Part shown: piece by piece, positions 33,145 through 43,471 of the stretch
Numbering within the stretch: the first letter of the stretch is position 1
Layout: every line of letters starts with the position of its first letter
DNA from: Mariannaea sp. PMI_226
Lineage: Eukaryota > Ascomycota > Sordariomycetes > Hypocreales > Nectriaceae
NCBI GenBank assembly: GCA_024336345.1
Contig: JANFOG010000007.1
Coordinates: 1,798,001 to 1,862,000, forward strand
Length of the DNA stretch: 64,000 nucleotides
Direction: 5' to 3'
The notes under the pieces: model-generated
The model's database searches: none
What the model was told of the DNA's origin: nothing
The model's input: only the letters and a program-made list of their open reading frames with translations
Translations under genes and position numbers: made by a program

Positions 33145-35299
33145 CTAATTCAAATCTTGAGCTTCGCGACGTAATGATTCAGCAGCAGCCATGGCGGGCT
33201 GTTGCACAGCATAGACCAGGGGGAAGTTGATGCCTTGACTTGAAAGATGTTTGTCGATGAGCTGTCGATACGTCTCGTTCTGTGTCAAGCCCCCAGCTAA
33301 CACAAGCGCGGTATTGGATGGGTCGATATGCTGCTTGGTGATGAGCGAAGTCACTAATTTCGCTAAACTGCGTGCTCCGCTTTCAAGAATCGTCTTTGCC
33401 GCCGGAGAGGTTGTGTAAGTGTCGAACACGATCTTGGTAAAGTTGGCAATATTCTTGAATGGATCGTTTGTATGACCTTGTGCCCCAGCAGGTGCTTGTC
33501 TGACCACATCCAGAAGATCACCCCCAGAGTCCGGATAACTGACAGCAAATTGTGCTGTGATTTGCTTCACCAAAGGATCATCACCCAGATGTTGTGAGTC
33601 TTGGCCCTCTGGGCCTGGGCCAGTGCCATCAACCTCTCCAAGATCCGTAGCCTCTAGCGCAACCCTAAGGCCTTCATTGCCGACCCAATATCCTGACCCT
33701 TCATCTCCAAGCAGCGGGCCCCAGCCGCCAACGCGGGCAGTGCGGCTGAACCGGTGTCGATCTTGCCTCTTGAAGCTCATAGCCACAGATCCTGTGCCTA
33801 CAATTAACACGATCACCGAGTCGACGCCTGGCTGGTCTGCCACAGATGCGGCAAGAAGGTCGACGTCAGCCGTTGCTTGCAGCTTGTTCGTGTCTTCGAT
33901 CCGCAGCATCTTTATCAGTCCAGATCTGATCAGGGGCTTCACCGCAGGGCGGTCGTATCCTGCCATGCCAACCCAAACGCTTGATATTGGCAGCGCCCTG
34001 AAAGGCTTTCCGGCCAGTATAGGGTGCGCATCAACTGCTCGCTGGAGAGCATCTGAGACAATAGACATGGCTGTGCTGACACCAACCCTGGAGACATTGC
34101 ACGGCTTGCCCTCGCCTATCCATGCTTGGCCGGAACTGTCCATGATGACCGCCTTGCAGCTGCTGCCGCCTGCATCGACAGCAACAACAAAGCTTTCTCC
34201 TCCTTCTCCCTGAGCATGTCCGTTCTGCATTGATTGTCGACTTGCTTCCTCAATTAAACCAGCCAGAACACCATTATTCCTCTCCAAGCTCTTACGTGCT
34301 TCAACAATAGATGTTTGCAAGATGATTGTAGCCGCCGCCAGCTTCACGCTACCGTCACAGTCCTGTAACAGCTTCTCAAGCTCCTCATCTGACTGTGAAC
34401 ACAGAGAACCTCCGACAAAACGTAATATGTTCTTAGATCTCTGCCGCAGTTTAAAATTTGAGCACTTCATGTCGACCATCTGTCTTTCGTGTTAGTATAT
34501 GCTGCTCTCTGAGAATGCTCCTCTGCTCGCAAACAAGATTGCGTTTTATACATACCATGTTCCCATACGTCTTGCCCACCTTGATCATGATGCCCGTGCT
34601 AATCATGTTCAGGGCCATCTTCGTCGCCGTCCCGGCTTTCATTCTTGTGCTCCCTGTCACAATTTCGGGGCCTGTGACTGGTGCAATCACAAAGTGCGCA
34701 TTGCCCTCTGCCTCAAGTGCACTTGGTTGAACACACACAATCCCAACCGTCACGCAACCCAAGGCGTTGGCATGAGCAAGGCCGCCTAACACATATGGAG
34801 TTCGCCCAGATGATGCAATGCCTATCACGCTATCTGTCTCTGGGTCCAGCTGGAAAGAGTCGAGATCCCGCACTGCTGCACTACGATCATCCTCGGCACC
34901 CTCAACTGCGTGACGGATCGCACCATCGCCTCCGGCAATGAGAGCAACAAATCTGTCCGAGGGAACTGAGTATGTAGGCGGAATTTCGGAAGCGTCTAGT
35001 ACGCCGAGTCTACCAGATGTGCCTGCACCAATGTAGAAGACTCGACCTCCCAGACGAACGCGCTTGGTCAGGGCATCTATTGCTTCAGCAATATCTCCCA
35101 GGCATGGTTCCACTGTAGCAGCCACTGAAGTATCTTCGCGGTGGATGGCTTGTACCATCTCCAGTGTAGACACCCGGTCTATGAGGGCACTGGCTGGATT
35201 TCGGCCTTCAGTTTGAAGGCTGCCCAGCTCGTTGCCTGACAAGCCCTTGGAGATGCCATTTGGCTGCTGTTGTTGTTGGTGGTATTGTTTAGATGACAT
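33145..35299 (-). CDS. Bifunctional MurQ-like etherase fused to BadF-type GlcNAc/MurNAc kinase
   Basis: This 692-residue fusion is encoded by 35299..34556 and 34479..33145 on the minus strand. Residues 1-330 are a MurQ/SIS domain: [73 protein letters not shown], and MVDMKCSN right after the single intron. The glutamates matching E. coli Glu83/Glu114 are residues 105 and 136. Residues about 345-690 are a BadF/BadG/BcrA-type sugar kinase like human NAGK and clostridial MurK: VVAVDAGGSSCKAVIMD (phosphate loop), SVWVGMAGYDRP, IVLIVGTGSVAMSF, RVGGWGPLLGDEGSGYWVG and VLAGGLTQNETYR. Known: MurK phosphorylates both GlcNAc and MurNAc at C6, and MurQ then removes lactate. Inference: the fusion carries out both steps. 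The start is the ATG at 35299, just ahead of a glutamine run; the frame extends upstream without ATG. It shares a bidirectional promoter with the permease. Confidence 0.92.
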
Positions 35300-35663
35300 T
35301 GAAGTTGTAATTTCGTGTATACTGAAGCCCAAGGCAGACGGAACTGCTCCTATCGGCTCGTGGCCAAGCCGCAGTTCTTCACTTTGAGAGCCATTCACCA
35401 GACCCAGGCAGACTATCTAACTTGCCCCTGGGGCCCCGTATTACCGTATTACGGTGGCGAGAAAGGAAAAAAAGATAGCAAAAGTGGAGGACTAATGGGT
35501 TAGGGAAGCCAATAGAAGGCTTGACTGGGGAAATGAACCCAACGTTGCAGCGGATCTTTTTACTCCTGGACTCAGGCTTTGCAATCTAGTCCGGAGAAAT
35601 CAACTCCACGATCCCCAAAGAGGGTTAACCTGGGGATTATTTGTCAAGGGGGACCACAGGATC

Positions 35664-35674
35664 CGGGTTATCCG
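35664..35674. promoter_or_regulatory. CGGAWWWYCCG site a of the triple
   Basis: CGGGTTATCCG, reverse complement of CGGATAACCCG. First of three sites in the divergent promoter. Confidence 0.65.
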
Positions 35675-35690
35675 CAGCACCCAAACGTGG

Positions 35691-35701
35691 CGGATTATCC
35701 G
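35691..35701. promoter_or_regulatory. CGGAWWWYCCG site b of the triple
   Basis: CGGATTATCCG, 27 bases after site a, start to start. It is the only copy with T at the pre-CCG position. Confidence 0.65.
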
Positions 35702-35728
35702 CTCAAAGGGGAATTTGCTGCATTACTG

Positions 35729-35739
35729 CGGGTTATCCG
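35729..35739. promoter_or_regulatory. CGGAWWWYCCG site c of the triple
   Basis: CGGGTTATCCG, identical to site a and 38 bases after site b. It lies 270 bases before the permease start and 430 before the kinase start. Confidence 0.65.
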
Positions 35740-35998
35740 CCAGGTCGCCTGACTCTCTGCACAAGAATGGCTGGTAAACCCGATATCTGTTTGCTAATCT
35801 GGTCCCGGTCCCATGGGCAAGGCGAAACCCCGTATACCCCACAAAGCCATGCATGCTTGATGATCGCCGCAATGGAGCACAGATGTCAGAGACTATTTCC
35901 ATGACGGTCCCGCCCCCAGACTTGATCATCGAATTCTTCACATCTCAGAGTTCCTGTCTTTCCAGCAGACAACGACTTCAAACCTGTGAACGCAAGCC

Positions 35999-37611
35999 AT
36001 GGATGACAAGCACAACTCAACGGAGCAGCAGGTCAGCTCTGACCCTGGGCTGAGCAGAGCCGAGGAGGGTCTCCCTGAGTCGAGGTCTCGTATCGTCCGC
36101 ATCTATGCCCACCCGTGGACGCAGATCTTGCTGATCAGCTTCATCTGCTTCTGTCTGCCTGGAGTACGTTGTCTAACTATTGCAAATGATTCAGAAACCT
36201 CCCTCAAATGCGAACTACTGTGTACTGACGGTGGACTTTAGATGTACAATGCCCTTGGAGGACTTGGAGGATCTGGCCAGGTTGACCCTACTGTCGCTGC
36301 CAATGCTACAGTTGCTCTCCTGTCATGCACTGCCGCAACTGCTCTCTTCATCGTTGGACCCATCTTCTCCTATGTTGGCCCACGAAACTGTTTCATGATT
36401 GGCGGATGGACCTATGCCTTGTATAGCGGCAGTCTGCTCAATTTCAACCGTAAGACCTATTGATTCCTCCGTCCTTGTTTCCCTGATACGGACGATGCTC
36501 GAGTCCCCTTTTCTCGTTTCTTTGTTAGCTGACACGAGGGGAAAAAACAGATCACGACAATGGCGCATTTGTCATCGCTTCCGGTGCCATTCTGGGTATT
36601 GGAGCCTCTTTCTTGTGGATCGTCCAAGGTGCTATGATGACCACCTACGTGGTCGAGTCCCAGAAGGGCCGCGCCATCGCTGCTTTCTGGATCATCTTCA
36701 ACCTGGGCGGCGGCATCGGTTCTTTGGCTGCCTTCGGACTTAACTTCCACAGCACGAGTGGCACCGTCAGCGACAGCACCTACATCGCCCTGATGGTCAT
36801 TATGCTTTTCGGCTGGCTGCTGGGCGTCTTCATCTGCAACCCCAAGCGTGTCAGACTTGCGCAATTGCACGCCGCCACGGAGACAGAGAAGACTACTATC
36901 AAGGGCAACCTCGAAATGGCCCTCAAGACCATCCTGAAGTGGCGTGTTGCGTGTATGCTTCCTCTCTTCTTCTGTGCCAACCTGTTCTACAGCTACCAGC
37001 AAAACAACGTTAACGGAATGACCTTCAACATCCGTTCCCGCAGTCTCAACGGTGCCCTGTACTGGATGGCTCAGATGCTCGGTGGCCTCATCATTGGAGC
37101 TCTGCTCGATTTGCCCTTCCTGAAGCGACCTGCTAGAGCCCGCCTTGGCTGGGCCTTCTTGCTCATCACTGGAATGGCCATCTGGGGCGGTGGCTATGCT
37201 TTCCAGAAGTGGGAGGACGTCCGCCTCGCCAAGGGCTTGAAACAGGACCTCGACTACACTCAGGGTTCCGTGAGCACTGGCCCCATTTTCCTGTACATCT
37301 TCTACGGCGCGTACGATGCGCTCTGGCAGGGATTCTGCTACTGGTTGATCGGCACTGAGTCCAACTCTACCGGCCGTGCTGCCGTGCTTGTTGGTGCCTA
37401 TAAGACCTTCCAGGCTACCGGTGGTGCTATGGCATGGCGTATCAACGCGCTGAAGGTCTCGCCCATGCACCAGCTGGCGATGAACTGGGGTCTGTCCATG
37501 GGTGCCCTGTTGATTGTCCTGCCAACTGTGTGGACCGTTTCGGAGCATACTGGTGCCGAGGCGGAGGCGGGAGCTGATCCCATCGCGGCTACTGAGAAGT
37601 CTGTAGAGTAA
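35999..37611 (+). CDS. UNC93/DUF895-type MFS permease, candidate GlcNAc/MurNAc transporter
   Basis: This is a multi-pass plasma-membrane carrier of the major facilitator superfamily. Coding is join(35999..36163, 36242..36449, 36551..37611), 477 residues, normal for the UNC93-like branch. Seen: a hydrophilic N-terminus of about 38 residues, first helix ILLISFICFCLPG directly before the first intron, MYNALGGLGGSGQ (the family's first loop), TAATALFIVGPIFSYVGPR, GASFLWIVQGAMMTTYV, GRAIAAFWIIFNLGGGIGSL, FYSYQQNNVNGMTFN, and a C-terminal half with further helices ending in LSMGALLIVLPTVW. Fungal GlcNAc permeases (NGT1) lie in catabolic clusters, and this gene shares a promoter with an amino-sugar kinase, so GlcNAc or MurNAc is the inferred substrate. 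Codon use is more GC-rich at third positions than in neighbours, suggesting high expression. Confidence 0.88.
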
Positions 37612-38234
37612 TCCTGGCTATAGTGTTACAGCGCTATTGTGTATAGTCGGTTATACATTTCTATATCTAACACAAATTTCACTTATATAACTTTAGGGAC
37701 CGGTGGAACTCATTCAGAGGACTACTATAATAAAATAATATTCTCCCTTTCATTCTAGACTCTTACAGGACAGACCATGATAGTGGGGTGGCTACAAGTC
37801 GAAGCTGTCGTGCTTTTTAGTAAGATTGTAAGACTGTAAGAGCCAGTCGACCCGCTGTTGTGGATAGTGATCGTCTTGTTTTGTTCTCATTATAGATAAC
37901 AAGTGTTGTAATTTATTAATCTGAGAATATTTCTTGTTGCACCAACACCAGAATCGCTAATGAGATGATGGGTAAATTGTTGGTAACGAGGCAAAAAAGC
38001 AATGAACGGCATGTGTAAGGGATGCCCCAGGAGAAAAATAATTTGATGAACGAGTTTCAATCTTCAAAGAGATCTCTTATCACTAGTAATAAGATAGTGT
38101 CATCATATACTCATTAGCCGTCCGCAGTATTGAGACACTGGGATGTCACTATTAATCTGCGTAGAGCAACTATCACTCTTAAGATACAATGCTGGTCAGC
38201 CATAAGAGCCTCACTAAATATCTTCTATGCAAAA
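37612..38234. other. Intergenic, convergent 3' flanks
   Basis: AT-rich sequence between the permease and the SesA-domain gene. Nothing recognised. Confidence 0.5.
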
Positions 38235-38891
38235 TTAATCGTCACGTCGCTTTTCTTTGTGCAGAGTCACAGCTCCCGTGAAGAAATCTCCAGACCCGGT
38301 GTTCCTGTTGTTGGTTTGTTGACCATAGTCGCCAACAATGCCGTCATTGCTGTAGACGTTTGTTGTGTTACCCGATGAGCCCTCAAAGAACGTCTTGGGT
38401 ACAGATGAAGGCACTTTCGCTATGTCCTCCACGGCCTTTGTCAGCTTTTCGACTTGGTCCTTGGTTGCTGCTTTAAAGACTTGATGTTCTGACAGGATCT
38501 GAACATCCTGCAGAATTGCTTTCAACAGTACTTCCACCTCGTTTCCCTTGCCAAGTTTACGCATCAGAGTGTAGTAGACAAGTCTCCAGGTGTCCAATTT
38601 TGGGAGAATTTCTTGGACGATGCTCTCGAGTCGGCTGATTCTCGCAGTGCAGGCCTCGACGGTTGGCTTAATGGCTGCTAGAGAGTTGTCATCGGGTGTT
38701 TGCCCCTCCATCTCCTTGTGGGCAATCTCCAAAATATCCTTTGCCACCGGAAGCTTTTGCGCAACCGCCCGGAAGGCCTGCGGCAGCTCGTCTGGGTTTT
38801 TTACGGTTCGGTACAGGTCGATAATCATTCCAGAGATTGCGATCGAGTCTGCAATGAGACCGATGATGAGGCCAGCTTCAGCACCAGACAT
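38235..38891 (-). CDS. SesA-domain protein with C-terminal amyloid-like motif
   Basis: This single-exon protein of 218 residues has the form of a small effector paired with a fungal NLR. Residues 1-165 form an alpha-helical SesA-type domain (N-terminal STAND-associated domain): it opens SGAEAGLIIGLIADSIAI and contains LPQAFRAVAQKLPVAKDIL, the most typical SesA segment. The last 50 residues change to Gly/Asn/Thr-rich low complexity with TTNVYSNDGIVGDYGQQ and NTGSGDFFTG. That tail resembles the N-terminus of the NACHT protein encoded divergently 645 bases away (TTNIWGERHIVGNHNTQ, NSGSGTF). Known: in such pairs the short motif forms an amyloid fold templated by the NLR and triggers cell death through the effector domain. 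Inference: this is the effector of that pair. A basic end (KEKRRDD) follows the motif. Confidence 0.85.
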   Translation of the reverse strand: MSGAEAGLIIGLIADSIAISGMIIDLYRTVKNPDELPQAFRAVAQKLPVAKDILEIAHKEMEGQTPDDNSLAAIKPTVEACTARISRLESIVQEILPKLDTWRLVYYTLMRKLGKGNEVEVLLKAILQDVQILSEHQVFKAATKDQVEKLTKAVEDIAKVPSSVPKTFFEGSSGNTTNVYSNDGIVGDYGQQTNNRNTGSGDFFTGAVTLHKEKRRDD

Positions 38892-39536
38892 TTTGCCGTT
38901 GAGAAGAAGTGAGCTGTTCAGTATTCGAGTTGGAGATGATGAGAATTGGTATTGAACGCGATAATAGCAGTGGGGAAGAAGCTAACGCTCTCTTCTTCTA
39001 CTTTGTATGACTTCTCTTAATTTAGCCGAATTGAGAGTTGAATGAAGAGAGTGCAGAGGAAATCGGGCTTGAGGCCCAACGCCAACCAATATGGTCGCCT
39101 ATTAGGCATTCTCTTCCCCACATCAGCCAGATTCAGCTTCATGCAGGTCTGCCTTCTTGAGTGATTTATCGCCTCATCGTCTGACCAAAATGTATCCCTG
39201 TGGCGCTTGGGCGGCTGATGGGCTACTCCGTGATTGGCCAAGATAGATGTATCGCAGAGCGCTGCTTCAACGTATCCTCCAATAGGACCTGGGAAGGCTT
39301 AGGCACTGCTGATCAGCGTAACAACGCGCCATAGATAGCCGCTCAGCTTCTGCCAAGGATGGAGTTTGCCTTGACTACTTCAGGCCTGGGAGGTGCATGC
39401 GGGGCGGGAGTTCTCGCTTGGAGCTGGTACGCATGGAATATTGATTGATGAGTGCATCTCTTGACTCCGACTCTGCGGATTGTCGCGTCCCTCCAGTCCG
39501 CATCGAGCAGCAGCTCGTTCGTATACAGCCTCTGTA
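38892..39536. promoter_or_regulatory. Divergent promoter of SesA effector and NACHT-ankyrin genes
   Basis: 645 bases between divergent start codons, with no gene features. The head-to-head layout is itself evidence for joint function. Confidence 0.5.
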
Positions 39537-42500
39537 ATGAGCGAAACCAGTCGGACAACGAATATTTGGGGAGAGCGACATATTGTGGGGAACCATAATA
39601 CGCAGGAAAACTACGAAAACTCTGGCAGCGGCACTTTCATCGCCAAGGCAGAGCATGTCACGGTCAAGAATATTGGTCCCTCTGGTGAGTGTAGCCTGGA
39701 CACAAAGATGCCGAGAAGTCGACTCACATTGTCGCAGAGGAGGAAGAGCTTCTCAGGGCATGCATGAACGAGCTGCCCTTGACAGATCCCAGGGTAGATG
39801 TGACAACGATCCGGGCGAACAAGGAAAGACGACTCCCGGGGACTTGTGAATGGATCTTGAATAGGCCCGAGTACAAGAGCTGGTCCGATGGCAAAGGCGC
39901 TCAAGATCTCTTGCTCATCGGCGGTCCCGGGATTGGAAAGACTATGCTAAGTATGTTCCTGGTCGACACGTTAAAGGAGAAGATTCAGCAAAGCAAGCAA
40001 ATGCTGGTTTACTTCTTCTGCGACGACAAAGATGCGCGGAGACGGAGCGACACGGCTATTCTACGAGGACTCCTCTACCAGTTGCTGGACGGTGAGCTCT
40101 GCAAGCACATGCTGGCTCCGTATAGGCGGCTTGGAAAGTCCCTCTTCACACAGTTTGACGAGTTGGCTCAAATATTCTCTAGTGTGCTCGAAAGCATTCC
40201 CAATGGACCAGTGCATATTCTCATAGATGCCATGGATGAATGCGGGGCAACCTCTCTTGGGAGAGTGATGAAGCTGCTGGGCGATTTAATGACCCGAAAG
40301 GCGAAGATGAAACTTCTTGTCACCAGTCGACCTCATCGCACGGTAGAAGATTGTTTCAAAAAATGTGTACAGGTTGACTCGGAGCGAGTCAAAGAAGATG
40401 TTGACAGGTACATCAAGTCCAAGGTAAAAGATCTCGCCAAAAATGAACGGTACTCCGATGACCTAAAGGAGAGCGTTCTTTCCGCGCTGCAAGAAAGGTC
40501 TGATGGCACATTCCTGTGGACTTCCCTTATTCTCGAACACATTTCGGATGCAGCATCAGATGAAAAGGCCGTCCTGAAGACGCTGCAGGTGCTGCCTCGC
40601 AACCTCAACGGCGTTTACCGACGCATCCTCTCCGAGATAGAGAGGAAGTATTCCAAGGAAGCCAGGTTCGTTTTTCGGTTGCTGGTCGCTGCCCGTCGAC
40701 CGCTTACTGTTGACGAAGTTGACGTCGCCTATCATTTATGGACCAACAAAGAAGCAGCATACCTTTCAGATCATCAGATCCGCAAAGACATATACAAGTG
40801 CTGCGGTTCCCTTGTCTATTTAGATCGTGAGCACAGAACCGTTAACTTCTCGCACCAATCCGCTAAGGACTATCTCATGAATGCCGACCATCAGTTGGCC
40901 TCATCAATCTATTTCATCTTCCCTCTTGCCACCATAGTGTGGTTTGCTCTCACCACCAAGAAATTTGGTGGTCTCTTTTACGTCTCCTCGACCATGCTGA
41001 CCGCAGTGACCCTCATACCATATGCACGCTCTGTATCAAATATTATTGAAGCATTTAGGTCGATGCTTGATCCGGACTTTGTTGGTTGCAGATATCGTGT
41101 TCTTCTGGATGAATCGAACCTACAGTTATTTAAGATCTGCTGGCAGTACCTCGTTTTGGTACTACCCTCGGAAAAGAAATCTCAGCCATCAGATAGGGCA
41201 GATGCTCGCAAAGCTCTCGACAAAAATAAACAATTCCAATACGCCAAGGAAGAATGGATAGAACACGCCCTAGCTTCGAGTCCGGCCTCCATTTCTCAAG
41301 TCTTTTGGGCCAGTGACGATCTGGAGAGGTTTCCTACCCTTCGAGAGGAATGGCTTCTCGCATCAGCTCGCCAGGGTCACTTGCGAGTGTTGAATCTTCT
41401 TCTCGAGAAGGGAGCCAACGGCAGGGCGGAAAGTGAAGATGGTCTGAGAGCCATAGACATGGCCGCAGAAAATGACCATTGGGATGTGGTACAGGTCCTC
41501 CAGAACAAATATCCGGACCTTATCCCGAAGAAATTCCAGGCCGTAGCGGGGAAGGGAACTGTGCCTCCACCGGATCAATGGACTGACAACAACAAGGTGG
41601 TTTCTAAGTGGCATCAAAATTTTACGGAGATCAGAGATGATCGTATTCTCCTGGGAGTGACCTGGGGCCTCCGACTTGTAGCTCTCGCTCTCATATGGTG
41701 GATGAAGTGCCTGCCTGAACAGTTCCTCTCATCTTTCAAGGCTAGGAGTGGCCCCTGGATACTCTCATTTATTTTCGACCTTGGTCTAGACCATGTTGGG
41801 GAGGAGTCATGGAGTGTTTTTCTCGTAAGTCAAATAGGAGGGCTAGTGGTCATGGCCATTCCAAGCCTCATTCTGCTGTCTTTCTTTCAGTGGTGGGCTC
41901 ACTATTTCATTTGTCGGATGAGGGATCAAGTGCGCAAAGACGGAATAATCCGGTCTGCCCTTGGCTTTGCTCAGGCGGTCGGGCGATTTGCCCTCATCGA
42001 GACCTTGGTACTTGCTTTAGACGAGGATATTCATCGTTTGGCTAAAATCCTGCTCTGGTTGCCTATGAAGCTCGACGCCAGGGACAGTGATGGTGACACG
42101 CCGCTCCTCGTCGCAGCTCGTCGCAAGAGCGCCGTCATGGTCAGCTATCTTCTCGACAAGGGTGCCGACCCAAATTATACGCCAAGCAATGGAACGCCCC
42201 CGATATGCTTTGCTGCGAGAAAGGGATATACCGAAATCGTCAAGGTTATTATCGACACCGGAAGGTTAAATCCAAACAGTACTGACTTTCGAGGGTGCAC
42301 TCCAATGATCCTGGCCGCGTGGGAGGGGCATCACTTGATAGTAGGTCTACTGTTGAACTGCGAGGGATTCGATGTGAATCGCGTGGACATTGACGGCGAC
42401 TGTGCCTTAAACTCTGCCGCTTTCAAGGGCCGAGACAAGGTTGTGAAAATTTTACTCAACAGTGGAAGAGCGGACGTCAACATCAGGAATAAGCGTGCTT

Positions 42501-43471
42501 TTACGCCACTGCTTTCCGCGCTCGACAGTGCGCACGAATCTACTACTAAGATTCTTCTCGGTGCCGACAATGTTGATCTCTCTTGCCGAACGGATGAAAA
42601 TCGAACAATGCTTTCTTATGCGGCTGCGAATGGGTACGAGGATGTTGTCAAAATCCTGCTTCAGCACTCTGAGCTTGACCTGAATGTTAGATGTTCGAGA
42701 GGCTACACAGCTTTGGCATACGCAGCAAAAAATGGACATACCGCCATTGTTGAGGTTCTCCTCAGGTGCGCCGGTATCGATGTCAACGTACAGAATGTGT
42801 GGCAGGAGACTGCGTTCTTACTTGCCGCTGGAAGAGGCCATGAAGCTATCGTGAAACTGATAGCTGCTCGTCCTGAAGCAGATCTTGACCCGAAGCTTGG
42901 GCCAGGTCGGAATGCCATGTTTTATGCTGCCATGAGTGGACATGAATCTGTCGTCAAGTTTCTGATAGACAACACGAACGTCGAAGTTGATCGCAACAAA
43001 CACTTTGGCAAGACACCACTGGCATCTGCAGCCAATGGAGGACATGCAGGTGTTGTCAAGTTGCTGATGGAAACTGGCAAGGTGGATGTCAACAACAGGG
43101 ACAGGTGGGACTGTACTCCCTTCCTTCGAGCAGCTAAAGGGGGGCACGAGGAGGTAGTTAAGCTCCTCATGAAGGTTGAAAATCTTGACTTAGATCCCAG
43201 AACCGAAGTGCACCGGACTCCGCTGTCGTATGCCGCGGAAAAGGGCCACGAGAGCATTGTCACGCTTCTGCTTGAGAGTAAAAAAGTCGATGTCAATTCC
43301 AAAAGTAAGGAATTGAAGCAGTCACCACTGTTTTATGCGATTAAATACGAACATGAGAGGATAGCAGATAAGTTGCGGGAAGCGGGAGCCACGATAACAG
43401 AAGAAGAAGAGAGGGAGGCTGAGGAGGCTGACAAGGAGGGGGGGCACCGGTGGTCCAATGATTATGAGTAG
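39537..43471 (+). CDS. NACHT-ankyrin STAND receptor with N-terminal amyloid-like motif
   Basis: This is a fungal NLR-like protein of 1293 residues. Coding is join(39537..39684, 39738..43471). Exon 1 encodes almost exactly the Gly/Asn-rich motif (TTNIWGERHIVGNHNTQ, NSGSGTF) shared with the SesA gene. NACHT NTPase follows: Walker A LIGGPGIGKT (about residue 108-117), Walker B HILIDAMDECG (about 209), sensor LLVTSRPH. A winged-helix region (FRLLVAARRPLTVDEV) comes next. Hydrophobic helices occur at about 437-480, 687-706 and 743-773. Ankyrin repeats occur as one short block (about 583-643) and a long array of roughly twelve repeats (about 827-1270; e.g. GDTPLLVAARRKSAVMVSYL). Inference: ligand sensing by the repeats, oligomerisation through NACHT, and templating of the SesA partner. 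A stop-free GTAAGT...TTTCAG segment at 41825-41890 may be an optional intron. Confidence 0.9.

Larger units (their letters stand above)
35300..35998. promoter_or_regulatory. Bidirectional promoter of MurQ-kinase and permease genes
   Basis: A 700-base divergent promoter holding three CGGAWWWYCCG-type sites within 76 bases (35664-35739), the densest group in the window. No gene is seen. Confidence 0.65.

Noticed and set aside
33557..34213. 218-codon plus-strand frame opposite the kinase domain
   Set aside because: Ser/Pro/Thr-rich shadow of a GC-biased coding strand that has clear kinase motifs.
36457..37548. 363-codon minus-strand frame opposite the permease
   Set aside because: Composition is Gly/His/Glu/Gln-rich with no motif; it exists because the permease has strongly biased third positions.
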